A stretch of 64,000 bases of DNA from the NCBI GenBank assembly GCA_036386515.1, contig DASVVO010000089.1, positions 186,001-250,000 on the forward strand, written 5' to 3'. The notes under the pieces are model-generated. The model was not told the DNA's origin and did not search any database. It saw nothing but the letters and a program-made list of their open reading frames with translations. Each line of letters begins with the position of its first letter. Position 1 is the stretch's first letter. Position numbers and translations under genes: made by a program. This stretch comes from JAIVJZ01 sp036386515 (GTDB taxonomy: Bacteria; Acidobacteriota; Blastocatellia; Pyrinomonadales; Pyrinomonadaceae). This document shows, one piece after another, positions 40,563 to 48,857 of the stretch.

Positions 40563-41900
40563 ATGATTAAAGAAGCACTGACAGAGTTAATTCGTGAGCG
40601 GCGCGCGCACGTCGGCGTGATCGGTCTGGGCTACGTGGGCTTGCCGCTCTCGGCCGAGTTCGCGCACAAGGGCTTTCAGGCCACGGGGTTTGAAGTTGAC
40701 GAGGCGAAGGCCGCGCAGATCAACCGCGGCGAGTCTTACATCGGCGACGTGCGCTCGTCGCTCGTCAAAGAGTTGGTGGAGGCCGGACGCTTGCGCGCGA
40801 CGACCGATTTCGGCGAGTTGGCGAAGTGCGACGCGATCATCATCTGCGTGCCGACGCCGCTGCGCAAAACCAAGGAGCCGGACATCTCCTACATCCTCGC
40901 GGCGGCCGGCGAGATTCAGAAACACCTGCGGCGCGGCCAACTCATCATCCTCGAATCAACCACCTATCCGGGCACGACCGACGAAGTGCTGCTCCCGATG
41001 CTCGAAGAAAGAGGCATGAAACTCGACGCGGATTTCCTGCTCGCCTTCTCGCCCGAACGCGTCGATCCCGGCAACCCGCAGTTTCAGACGCACAACATCC
41101 CGAAGGTCGTCGGCGGCTGCACGGACGATTCCACGGAAGTGGCCGCCGCGCTCTACGGCCAGATCGTCAATAACGTGCATCCGGTCACTTCGGCGCGCGT
41201 GGCCGAGGCCGCGAAACTTCTGGAGAACACTTTCCGCGCCGTCAATATCGGCATGGCGAACGAGATGGCGCGCCTCTGTTACGCCCTCGGCATAGACACC
41301 TGGGAGGTGATCCGCGCGGCGGCGACGAAGCCTTTCGGCTTCATGCCCTTCTATCCCGGCCCCGGCATCGGCGGCCACTGCATCCCGCTCGACCCGCACT
41401 ACCTCTCCTGGAAAGCGCGCCAGCACGGCTTCGATTCGCGCTTCATCGGCCTCGCCGAAGAGGTCAACTCGCGGATGCCCGACCACGTCGTCACGCTCGT
41501 CGCCGACGCCTTGAACGACGAACGCAAGGCGCTCAAAGGTTCGCGCGTGCTCCTGCTCGGCGTGGCCTACAAAAAGGACGTTGACGACGTGCGCGAAAGC
41601 CCCGCGCTCTCTATCATCGACCGCCTGCGCGCCAAGGGCGCGGATGTCTCCTATCACGACGAATACGTCTCCGGCATCCGCTTCGACGACGCCCACACTG
41701 AAAGCGCGGGCGAGCCGCTGCAATCCGTCGCGCTCTCGGACGACGAACTCAAAGCGGCCGACTGCGTCGTCATCGTCACCGACCACAGCACGGTTGACTA
41801 CGCGCGCGTCTGCACGTTCTCCACCCTCATCGTTGACACGCGCAACGCCCTCAGCGGCGACCTGCGCAAGCATAGCAGCGCGCGCATCATCCGTTTATAG
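40563..41900 (+). CDS. wecC: UDP-N-acetylmannosamine dehydrogenase-type enzyme
   Basis: A 445-residue nucleotide-sugar dehydrogenase (UDP-Glc/GDP-Man DH family, two-step NAD-dependent oxidation to the uronate). VGVIGLGYVGLPLSAEFAHKG is the NAD site. ESTTYPGTTDEVLLPMLEERG and AKLLENTFRAVNIGMANEMA are family motifs. GPGIGGHCIPLDPHYL carries the catalytic Cys. Family details fit the WecC/WbpO group, supported by a WecB-like epimerase 300 nt downstream. The probable product is UDP-ManNAcA or a relative for the polysaccharide. The exact substrate is inference. Confidence 0.85.
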   Translation: MIKEALTELIRERRAHVGVIGLGYVGLPLSAEFAHKGFQATGFEVDEAKAAQINRGESYIGDVRSSLVKELVEAGRLRATTDFGELAKCDAIIICVPTPLRKTKEPDISYILAAAGEIQKHLRRGQLIILESTTYPGTTDEVLLPMLEERGMKLDADFLLAFSPERVDPGNPQFQTHNIPKVVGGCTDDSTEVAAALYGQIVNNVHPVTSARVAEAAKLLENTFRAVNIGMANEMARLCYALGIDTWEVIRAAATKPFGFMPFYPGPGIGGHCIPLDPHYLSWKARQHGFDSRFIGLAEEVNSRMPDHVVTLVADALNDERKALKGSRVLLLGVAYKKDVDDVRESPALSIIDRLRAKGADVSYHDEYVSGIRFDDAHTESAGEPLQSVALSDDELKAADCVVIVTDHSTVDYARVCTFSTLIVDTRNALSGDLRKHSSARIIRL

Positions 41901-41923
41901 GCAGAGAGAGGTGATTCACGAAA

Positions 41924-42121
41924 ATGGCAGTCAGAGGCGTTCAATTCGTGACCGATAGCGACGGGCAAAAGGTGGCTGTCCTCTTAGACCTTAAGGAGTG
42001 GGGCGAACTCTGGGAAGACATCTACGACAACTTGGTCGCCGACAAACGCGCGGGCGAGGGCAGCCTGCCGCTTGCGGAGTTCGAGGCCGAACTGCGCGCC
42101 GAAGGTCTGCTGAATGAATAA
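41924..42121 (+). CDS. antitoxin, Phd/YefM-like, orphaned
   Basis: A 65-residue protein with a strong GAGGTGAT Shine-Dalgarno. GVQFVTDSDGQKVAVLLDLKEWGELWEDIYDNLVADKR is typical of antitoxins paired with RelE/ParE toxins in cyanobacteria and other phyla. The C-terminal ELRAEGLLNE is the toxin-binding end. Its cognate toxin frame overlaps the stop codon (ATG at 42114) but is reduced to 28 residues, so the module appears inactive as a toxin system while the antitoxin stays intact. Located between wecC and wecB. Confidence 0.75.
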   Translation: MAVRGVQFVTDSDGQKVAVLLDLKEWGELWEDIYDNLVADKRAGEGSLPLAEFEAELRAEGLLNE

Positions 42122-42200
42122 CCGTGCATACACGGTGGACGATGCCGGTCGCGTGGTAGAGATCGTTGCGGTGCGGCATCGCAGCAAGGCTTACGAATAG
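42114..42200 (+). pseudogene. internally deleted RelE/ParE-type toxin
   Basis: The normal start (ATG overlapping the antitoxin stop) leads directly after two or three codons into AYTVDDAGRVVEIVAVRHRSKAYE, which matches the last strand and helix of RelE-superfamily toxins. About 55-60 residues of the core are missing, and the frame stays open to its natural TAG. An in-frame deletion explains this. The TAG overlaps the GTG of wecB (TAGTG), so the remnant is translated just before wecB and may now serve only in coupling. Confidence 0.7.
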
Positions 42201-43306
42201 TGCTCAAAGTCATCAACGTCGTGGGCGCGCGCCCGAATTTTATGAAGGTCGCGCCGATCGTGGAGGCGATGAGGCGGCGGCCGAGAGAGTTCGCGCCGCT
42301 GGTCGTGCATACGGGGCAGCACCACGACGCGCGGATGTCGGAGGCGTTCTTCCGCGATCTCGAATTGCCGGAGCCGGACGTGCATCTCGGCATCGGGTCG
42401 GGCACGCACGCGCAGCAGACGGCCGCCGCGCTCGAACGCTTCGAGCCGGTCGTGTTGCGCGAACAGCCCGATTGGGTCGTGGTCGTCGGCGACGTGAATT
42501 CGACGCTCGCCTGCGCGCTCTGCTGCGCGAAGCTGGGGGTTAAGGTCGCGCACGTCGAGGCCGGCTTACGCAGCCGCGACCGCACGATGCCCGAAGAGAT
42601 CAACCGTCTCGTCACCGATCAAATCTCCGACCTCCTGCTCACGCCCTCGCCCGACGCCGACGAAAATCTGCTCGCCGAAAACATCCCGCCGGAGCGCATC
42701 CGCTTCGTCGGCAACGTGATGATCGATTCGCTCTACGCGCAGATGGAGCGCGCGGGGCATTCGCGGATTCGCGAGGAGTTGGGCTTCGGGCGCGGAGCGG
42801 ATTACGCGGTCGTGACGCTGCACCGCCCGTCGAACGTAGACGCGCGTGAACCGCTCGAACGCATCCTCGTCGCGCTCGAACGCATCGGCGAACGCCTCCC
42901 CGTCATTTTCCCTGTGCATCCGCGCACGCGCAGCCGTCTGGAAGAGTTCGGCCTCGCGGCGCGCGTCGCCGCCCTCGCCCCGCGCCTGCGTTTGATCGAA
43001 CCGCTCGGCTATCTCGATTTCCTGCGCCTGTTCAGCGGCGCTTCGTTCGTGCTCACGGATTCGGGCGGCATTCAGGAAGAGACGACCGCGCTCAACATTC
43101 CCTGTCTGACTTTGCGCGACAACACGGAACGCCCGATCACCATCACGCACGGCACGAACCGTCTCGTCGGCACGGACGCCGCCCGTGTCGTCGCCGCCGC
43201 CTTCGACGCTCTCGATCATCCGCGCGAAAGCCTCCCGCCGCTCTGGGACGGTCAGGCCGCCGACCGCATCCTCAACGCGCTGCTCGAACCGCATTGGCCG
43301 CGCTGA
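42200..43306 (+). CDS. wecB: UDP-N-acetylglucosamine 2-epimerase (non-hydrolysing)
   Basis: A 368-residue enzyme that interconverts UDP-GlcNAc and UDP-ManNAc in the cytoplasm. VVGARPNFMKVAPIVEAM, VVHTGQHHDARMSEAFFRDL, SGTHAQQTA, HVEAGLRSRDRTMPEEINRL, and near the C-terminus TDSGGIQEETTALNIPCLTLRDNTERP-type motifs are all present. The GTG start overlaps the stop of the toxin remnant. Together with the dehydrogenase at 40563 it would supply UDP-ManNAcA. Confidence 0.92.
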   Translation: MLKVINVVGARPNFMKVAPIVEAMRRRPREFAPLVVHTGQHHDARMSEAFFRDLELPEPDVHLGIGSGTHAQQTAAALERFEPVVLREQPDWVVVVGDVNSTLACALCCAKLGVKVAHVEAGLRSRDRTMPEEINRLVTDQISDLLLTPSPDADENLLAENIPPERIRFVGNVMIDSLYAQMERAGHSRIREELGFGRGADYAVVTLHRPSNVDAREPLERILVALERIGERLPVIFPVHPRTRSRLEEFGLAARVAALAPRLRLIEPLGYLDFLRLFSGASFVLTDSGGIQEETTALNIPCLTLRDNTERPITITHGTNRLVGTDAARVVAAAFDALDHPRESLPPLWDGQAADRILNALLEPHWPR

Positions 43307-43373
43307 AGGTCTCAAGCCGCAACGACGCGCGCGCGGCGGACGCCCGGTGCGTCGAAGCCACGACATCCCGTCA

Positions 43374-45623
43374 TCAACCCGCCGGCCGTTTCGGCGCGGC
43401 GAGACTTTCGCCCGCTCCGGTCACGGCCTTCGTGACTCCCAGTTCCCGCAGCGAGGCGTGGACGACCCCGGCGATCACTTCGGGCGTGAAATATTTTTCG
43501 ATGTGCCGGTGGCCGTGTTCCGCCAGCCGCTCCCACAAATCTTCCCGCTCGTAGGCGCGCACGACCGCCGCGGCGAACTCTCGCGGGTCGTCCGCGATCA
43601 ACGCTTCGACGCCGCCGGTCAAGCCGAAGCCTTCCGCGCCGGTCGAAGTCGTGACGACCGGCAAACCGTAGGAGAGCGATTCGCCGAGTTTGCCCTTGAT
43701 GCCCGCGCCGTAACGCAGGGGCACCACCATCAAGCGACAGCGGCGAAACAGCGGTTCCACGTCGGGCACGTAACCGAGCACTTCCACGTCCGCCGCCGCT
43801 TCGGCGTAGGCCGCGATCTCCGGCGTCACGTTGTCGCCGACGACGTAGAGCTTGACGCCCGGAAGCGCGCCTCTGACGAGGGGAAAAATGTCGCGCATGA
43901 AGTGATGCACGGCGTCGGCGTTCGGGCGGTGGGCGAGATTGCCGAGGAACAGAAGATGCTCGCGTGCGGCAAAACTCTCGCCGCGCCCGTGGAGCGGGTG
44001 AATCGTCGGGATCACTTCGATCCGCGCTTCCGGCAGTTCGCGCGCGACCGTGTGCTTATCTTCGGACGAAGCGCACCAGACGAGATTACTGGCGCGCGCG
44101 AGTCGCAGTTCGATCTCTCGATAACGCCGCGCCTCGGCCGCCGCGCTCTCGTCCCCGGTGATGAGGCTCTCGCGTTCGAGGCGGATGAAATATGTGTCCA
44201 CCATGTCGAAAACGATCCTGAGCGACGGGTCGATGCCGCGCAGTGAATTGATGAGGCCGTCCGCGACGAGCGGGCGGCTCAGAACGGCGGCGTGAAACTT
44301 CCGCTCGCGCAGCAATCGGTTGTACTCCACGATGTTGGCCGTCTCGATCCCCTCTTTCCACAAGAGCCGTTCATACTCGATGCCGTGCGGCCGGTTGAGC
44401 GGCACGAAGACGGGGCGGCACGAGCGCGCGAGCGACTTGAGGATGAACAACATGCGCGCGCTGCCCGCATCGCGGTCGGGCGTCGGGATGCGTTCGTCGA
44501 AGACGATGACGAGCGGCGCGCGCTTGCGGTTCGAGGCTTCAAGGGCGCGCGCGGGGTCTTCCGGCAGATTCTCGCGCTCCAAAACCGCTCGCCACTTCTC
44601 GACGAACTTCGCGCGGTTGATCGCCTGATAGCGTTCGCGCCCGGCGACGGCGTCATCGCGCCCGGCCGTCGCGTCCTCCCGGCGCATGACGCGCGACATC
44701 GGTTGATAGACGACTTTGCAGCCGAGCGCGCGCAGGCCGAAGCAGAGGTCAACGTCTTCGTAAGAGGCGGGAGCGTAGCGGCGGTCGAAGCCGCCAAGCC
44801 GCTCGAAGAGTTCGCGGCGGACGAGTAGCGATGCGCCGGAGCAGTAGTCAACTTCGCGCGCGAAGTTATAGCGGCGGTCGTCGGGCGAGCCGCCCCGGCC
44901 GTAATGGAAGGCCGCCCCGTTTCGCCACACGCCCGCGCCCGCCTCCCGCACGCGACCATCGGCGGAGAGAAACATCGAACCGACCGCGCCTACCGAAACA
45001 TCGCCTTCGGCCGTCTCGCGCAGGTGCGTCAGCCAGCCGGGCAGCACCACCGCGTCAGGTTTGAGAAAGACCAGATGCTCGCCGCGCGCGGTCGCCGCGC
45101 CCTGATTGCAGGCGCCGACGAAGCCGCCGCCCGCTTCGTTGTCGATGACGTTGACGAGACCTTGAAAATGCGCGAGCAGCGCGGCCGTCTCGTCGGTCGA
45201 ACCGTAGTTGACGACGATCACTTCCGTCTCGTCGAAATCAATTTCGCCGAGGAGCGAGCGCAGGCATTGGAAGGTGAACTCGACTTGGTTGAAGACGGGG
45301 ATGACGATGGAGGTTCGCGGCGCGGGTCGGTCGCGCGCGTCTCGTGCGCTTTGCGCGCCGGAGAGCGCGTTTGTCAGAAATAGAAAATCCCGCGCGCCGA
45401 AGTGCGTCGTGTGAGAGGGCGCGGCGAGAGTGTGCGGTGGGCGCGTGACGTTCCAGGCGGCGTGCAGGTCGAGGCCGTGTTTGGCGGCGAAGCCGAGGAG
45501 CCGCGCGCCGAAGTTGTAGACGCCCGCGACGAGTTTGACGCCCGCGCCCACCGTCACGACGAGCAACTGCTTCAACAACAATTTCGCCGGGAGCGGCAAT
45601 TTTTCCTGGAGCCGTTTCTTCAT
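43374..45623 (-). CDS. two-domain glycosyltransferase (GT2 + GT4-like)
   Basis: A 749-residue protein. After about 95 variable residues comes a GT2 domain (about 98-330): TSIVIPVFNQVEFTFQCLRSL, VVNYGSTDETAALL, FLKPDAVVLPGWL and DYCSGASLLVRRELFERLGGFD. The D of the usual DDGS is Asn (VVNYGS), and the DxD position reads KPD. A GT-B/GT4-like domain (about 385-735) follows, with VWCASSEDKHTVARELP, VPLRYGAGIKGKLGESLSYGLPVV and EKYF. Such fusions are typical of O-antigen and capsule loci and can add two sugars in sequence. It is the third gene of the Wzm-Wzt-GT transcription unit, 12 nt after wzt. Confidence 0.85.
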   Translation of the reverse strand: MKKRLQEKLPLPAKLLLKQLLVVTVGAGVKLVAGVYNFGARLLGFAAKHGLDLHAAWNVTRPPHTLAAPSHTTHFGARDFLFLTNALSGAQSARDARDRPAPRTSIVIPVFNQVEFTFQCLRSLLGEIDFDETEVIVVNYGSTDETAALLAHFQGLVNVIDNEAGGGFVGACNQGAATARGEHLVFLKPDAVVLPGWLTHLRETAEGDVSVGAVGSMFLSADGRVREAGAGVWRNGAAFHYGRGGSPDDRRYNFAREVDYCSGASLLVRRELFERLGGFDRRYAPASYEDVDLCFGLRALGCKVVYQPMSRVMRREDATAGRDDAVAGRERYQAINRAKFVEKWRAVLERENLPEDPARALEASNRKRAPLVIVFDERIPTPDRDAGSARMLFILKSLARSCRPVFVPLNRPHGIEYERLLWKEGIETANIVEYNRLLRERKFHAAVLSRPLVADGLINSLRGIDPSLRIVFDMVDTYFIRLERESLITGDESAAAEARRYREIELRLARASNLVWCASSEDKHTVARELPEARIEVIPTIHPLHGRGESFAAREHLLFLGNLAHRPNADAVHHFMRDIFPLVRGALPGVKLYVVGDNVTPEIAAYAEAAADVEVLGYVPDVEPLFRRCRLMVVPLRYGAGIKGKLGESLSYGLPVVTTSTGAEGFGLTGGVEALIADDPREFAAAVVRAYEREDLWERLAEHGHRHIEKYFTPEVIAGVVHASLRELGVTKAVTGAGESLAAPKRPAG

Positions 45624-45635
45624 GCGCGGAAGTGT

Positions 45636-46979
45636 TTACGAACCGGGCGGCGGGGCGTGGTGTCCCCGCGTCGCGTGTGCGTCGAGGCGCGCGGTCGCCC
45701 AGTCGAGCAGCGGGCGCACGACGCCGGAGATGGGGCCGATGTAATCGCCGCGCGCCGAGTCGCCCTGCTGGCTGTCGATGATCTGGAACGCGACGACGTT
45801 CTGCGCCTGCGCGTGGAGCGTTGTCCGGGGCACGTGCGACATCACCGCGACGTGCGCGCGCAGCGTTCCCTCCGAGAGCAGGTTGCCGGGGATCGTGATG
45901 ACGCTGGAGTAGCGGCCGGTCTCGCGCGGCACGCGCCGCCACGGTTCGGCCGTGTCGTGCGAACTGAAGACCTCGATGCCCACGTCGTTGTGAAACTCGA
46001 CGTGCGGCGTGAGCACGTGCCCGCCCAAGAGCACGTCGTAAGTCACCTCGATGCGGACGGGGCGGCGGATGTCGAACGCCGTCGCGCTCTCGCCCGTCTC
46101 GTCGAGCACGCGCACGCGCGCGAGGCGCACCACCTCGTTGCCGGGCGCGTCCGCCGCGTTCGACCACGCGCGCTCGGCCGTGATGTTCCAACTCGCGCTG
46201 AGATATTCGTTGACGACGGCCTGCGGTTCGCCCTCGCACACGATTCGCCCCTCGTGGAGCAGGATGACGCGGCGGCACAGGCGCGTCACGGCGGGCATGC
46301 TGTGGGAGACGAAAAAGATGGTGCGCCCGTGCTGGCGGATGGCGTGCATCTTGTCGAGACACTTCTGCTGAAACGCCGCATCGCCGACGGCGAGCACTTC
46401 GTCCATGATCAGAATTTCGGGTTCGAGATGCGCGGCGACGGAGAAGGCGAGGCGCACGTACATGCCGGAGGAATATCGCTTGACGGGCGTGTCGATGAAT
46501 TGTTCGAGTTCGGAGAAGGCGACGATCTCGTCGAACTTGCGTTTGATCTCGGCGCGGCGCATGCCGAGGATCGCGCCGCTCAAAAAGACGTTCTCGCGCC
46601 CCGACAAGTCCGCGTGAAAGCCCGTGCCGACTTCGAGCAGCGACCCGACGCGCCCGTACATCGCCACGCGCCCCGTGGTCGGTTTCGTCACGCGCGAGAG
46701 AATCTTCAGGAGCGTTGATTTGCCCGCGCCGTTGCGGCCGATGATGCCGATGAGTTCGCCCGGCCGCACGGTGAGGTTGATGTCGCGGAGCGCCCAGAAG
46801 TCGCGCCGCGATTCGCCGGCCGTCCCTTCGTCGCCGCCCCCGCCGCGTTTGAAGGCGACGCGCCCGAGCGCGCTGCCGAGCATGTCGCGAAACGTCAGGT
46901 AGCCGGGATGCAGGCCGCCGAGCCGGTAGCGTTTGCTGACATTTTCGATGGTGACAATCGGTTTCATCGTCGGTTTCAT
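45636..46979 (-). CDS. wzt: ABC transporter ATPase with Wzt carbohydrate-binding tail
   Basis: A 447-residue protein. The ATPase domain (about residues 5-255) has Walker A GIIGRNGAGKSTLLKIL, signature YSSGMYVRLAFSVA and Walker B EILIMDEVLAVGD. A C-terminal beta-sandwich domain (about 275-430, with FDIRRPVRIEVTYDVLLGGH and SSVITIPGNLLSEGTLRAHVAV) matches the Wzt_C fold that recognises the modified end of the exported O-polysaccharide. It begins 10 nt after the permease stop. It acts at the inner membrane with Wzm to export the finished lipid-linked polymer. Confidence 0.92.
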   Translation of the reverse strand: MKPTMKPIVTIENVSKRYRLGGLHPGYLTFRDMLGSALGRVAFKRGGGGDEGTAGESRRDFWALRDINLTVRPGELIGIIGRNGAGKSTLLKILSRVTKPTTGRVAMYGRVGSLLEVGTGFHADLSGRENVFLSGAILGMRRAEIKRKFDEIVAFSELEQFIDTPVKRYSSGMYVRLAFSVAAHLEPEILIMDEVLAVGDAAFQQKCLDKMHAIRQHGRTIFFVSHSMPAVTRLCRRVILLHEGRIVCEGEPQAVVNEYLSASWNITAERAWSNAADAPGNEVVRLARVRVLDETGESATAFDIRRPVRIEVTYDVLLGGHVLTPHVEFHNDVGIEVFSSHDTAEPWRRVPRETGRYSSVITIPGNLLSEGTLRAHVAVMSHVPRTTLHAQAQNVVAFQIIDSQQGDSARGDYIGPISGVVRPLLDWATARLDAHATRGHHAPPPGS

Positions 46980-46989
46980 CGGCGGCCGT

Positions 46990-47925
46990 CTAGATGATGT
47001 CGGCGAAAGTCTCTTCGATGCGGCGGAAGAGGTAGAAGGAACCGGCGAGCATGACGAGGGTGACGACGAAGGCCAGGAGCGTCGCCGTGCGGTCGAACTC
47101 GCCGCCGAAGAGGGCGGCGCGAAAGCCCTCGATGATGCCGGTCAGAGGGTTCAGCGCGATCAGGTGTCGCCAGCGTCCGGGCACGTGGCTCGCGGGATAA
47201 ATGACGGGCGAGGCGAACATCCAGAATTGAATCAGGAAGGGCAGGGCGTGGCGCAGGTCGCGATACTTCACGGTCAGCGCGGAGATCAACATCCCGACGG
47301 CCAGCGCGAGCAGCACCGCGAGCAACAGGAAGACGGGCACGAACGCCAGCCCCCACGTCGGCGTGATGCCGTAATAGACGACCAGCCCGATCAGGATCAA
47401 CCCCGCGATGGCGAGGTCAACCAGCCCCGCGGCGACGGCCGCCGCCGGAATGAAGGCGCGCGGGAAATAGACCTTCGTGATCAGGTTCGTGTTGGTGATG
47501 AGGCTGTTGGTGCTGTTCGTGACGGCGTTGGCGAAGAACGTCCAGATCAAAAGTCCGGTGTAGGCAAAGAGCGGGTAGGGGATGCGCCCGGTGTCGAGTC
47601 CGGCGAGCCGGTTGAAGACGAGCGTGAACACGAGCATCGTGGCGAGCGGTTGGATGATCGCCCACGCCGCGCCGAGCGCGGTCTGCTTGTAGCGCACCTT
47701 GATGTCGCGCCACGTCAGGAAATAGAGCAACTCGCGGTATGACCATAAATCCGCGAAGGCGAACTGCACGCCCGTCTCTTCCGACTCGATCAGGATGAGC
47801 GGCCGGTCGGGCAACGCGAGGGCGTCGGCGGCTGTCTCGGATGGGGGCGGTGCGGGTGGGACGGGCGCGACGGCGGCGGCATGGCGCGGAGACGCGATTG
47901 GGTCGCTGGTGTGTGAATCCATCAA
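46990..47925 (-). CDS. wzm: ABC-2 type polysaccharide export permease
   Basis: A 311-residue membrane protein. A cytoplasmic N-terminus of about 75 residues (Ala/Pro-rich, then ESEETGVQFAFADLWSYRELLYFLTWRDIKVRYKQT) is followed by six TM segments. LGAAWAIIQPLATMLVFTLVF and FWMFASPVIYPASHVPG are typical of Wzm/KpsM/TagG permeases. It pairs with the adjacent Wzt. A promoter-like sequence (48029-48057, minus strand) lies upstream. First gene of a leftward transcription unit of exporter plus glycosyltransferase. Confidence 0.92.
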   Translation of the reverse strand: MMDSHTSDPIASPRHAAAVAPVPPAPPPSETAADALALPDRPLILIESEETGVQFAFADLWSYRELLYFLTWRDIKVRYKQTALGAAWAIIQPLATMLVFTLVFNRLAGLDTGRIPYPLFAYTGLLIWTFFANAVTNSTNSLITNTNLITKVYFPRAFIPAAAVAAGLVDLAIAGLILIGLVVYYGITPTWGLAFVPVFLLLAVLLALAVGMLISALTVKYRDLRHALPFLIQFWMFASPVIYPASHVPGRWRHLIALNPLTGIIEGFRAALFGGEFDRTATLLAFVVTLVMLAGSFYLFRRIEETFADII

Positions 47926-48028
47926 ATTCGATTCGCGTCCGAAGGCGTTCGAGCCTCGCCAGGGTCGGCCGGTGCGCGCGCGCGTGACGGCGGCGGCCGG
48001 AGAAGTTTTGCGTCAAGAGTACGGGGCA

Positions 48029-48057
48029 AGTCTAGACACACGACGGTGAAGCGTCAA
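48029..48057 (-). promoter_or_regulatory. predicted promoter of the wzm-wzt unit
   Basis: On the minus strand TTGACG (48052-48057) and TAGACT (48029-48034) are 17 nt apart, about 100 nt before the wzm start. The 328-nt gap 47926-48253 has this promoter and a rightward one at 48129-48158, and otherwise no gene. Confidence 0.5.
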
Positions 48058-48128
48058 GAATGTAGGGCGCGAGGCCGGGGCGACGTTCGCGTCCAAAAGG
48101 GTGCGCGAAGCCGCGCGGCAAAATGTTC

Positions 48129-48158
48129 TTGACACTTACGCGGGGACGAGAGTAGATT
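48129..48158 (+). promoter_or_regulatory. predicted promoter of the small secreted peptide gene
   Basis: TTGACA (48129-48134) and TAGATT (48153-48158), 18-nt spacer. It shares the TTCTTGAC context and a TAGA-type -10 with the opposite-strand wzm promoter. Confidence 0.5.
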
Positions 48159-48253
48159 GCCCGCACCCCATCGAACCCCCTGCACAGGCGATTGTTTCGG
48201 CCAGTCTCACGCGAACCAAACGCCGCTCTAGCACTACTCACCTAGGAGGAGCT

Positions 48254-48556
48254 ATGAAACTTTTTTTCAGAATGAAGAAGCCTTTTGTTTTCGCCTCATT
48301 GATCCTGACGTTGGTGTTGTCGAGCGCGTTCATTCCCTTGAATGCGGGCGGAGTGAGTTCCAGCTATTGCCGCATCAGGTACGCGAAAGAAATTCTCTAT
48401 TACAGCGACGCGTCTTACTCGAATCACGTCGGCACCGGCATGATCTACTGTAACGGGACATCGACGCTCAGCGGCACGAGCACCGCCTACCGGCAAGAGA
48501 CGATCCTCGACGTTTGTTGCGCAGACCCCGGCGGCAACGGTTGCGTGCCCTGTTAA
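48254..48556 (+). CDS. small secreted cysteine-containing protein
   Basis: A 100-residue protein with a very good AGGAGGAGCT Shine-Dalgarno. An N-terminal signal segment (KKPFVFASLILTLVLSSAF) is followed by a mature part of about 65 residues with Cys at YCRIRYAKE, MIYCNGTST, DVCCAD and CVPC. ILYYSDASYSNHVGTGMIYC resembles the small DUF6289-type secreted peptides, though that match is tentative. It has its own promoter (48129) between the exporter unit and the methyltransferase gene. Function unknown; a surface-exposed or matured peptide is possible. Confidence 0.7.
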   Translation: MKLFFRMKKPFVFASLILTLVLSSAFIPLNAGGVSSSYCRIRYAKEILYYSDASYSNHVGTGMIYCNGTSTLSGTSTAYRQETILDVCCADPGGNGCVPC

Positions 48557-48662
48557 ATCTGAAACGCCACGCCGCCGCCGCGCGCGGGAGCGTCGCCTCC
48601 CACACGCGCCCCCGGCGCGCGTAAACGCCCGGCCGGTCAGATGCCCGATTGAACCGCCCGCC

Positions 48663-48723
48663 AGGCGGAAGGAAGAAAAGAACCCGCTCAACCGGGCGTT
48701 TGATTCTTTTCCTCCTTCCGCCT
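48663..48723. terminator. long hairpin, probable bidirectional terminator
   Basis: AGGCGGAAGGA and AGAAAAGAA pair with TTCTTTTC and TCCTTCCGCCT (about 20 bp with one bulge), followed by TTATTC. It lies in the 301-nt gap between the secreted peptide gene and the methyltransferase gene at 48858; no gene is seen in that gap. Confidence 0.6.
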
Positions 48724-48857
48724 TTATTCTCTCCGCGCACATCTTTTCGTCCTCACCGTGATCGTATGCGCGCTCTCTCTCGTTTGCGTCTTCGCGGTGG
48801 GGTGGTGCATGCTGTCCAACGCTTCGGGCTAGCCTGTCCCGGCCGGAGTCGAAAGCG

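Noticed and set aside
45402..46718. 438-codon plus-strand open frame
   Set aside because: Antisense to wzt and the dual glycosyltransferase; Arg/Asp/Val-rich shadow composition.
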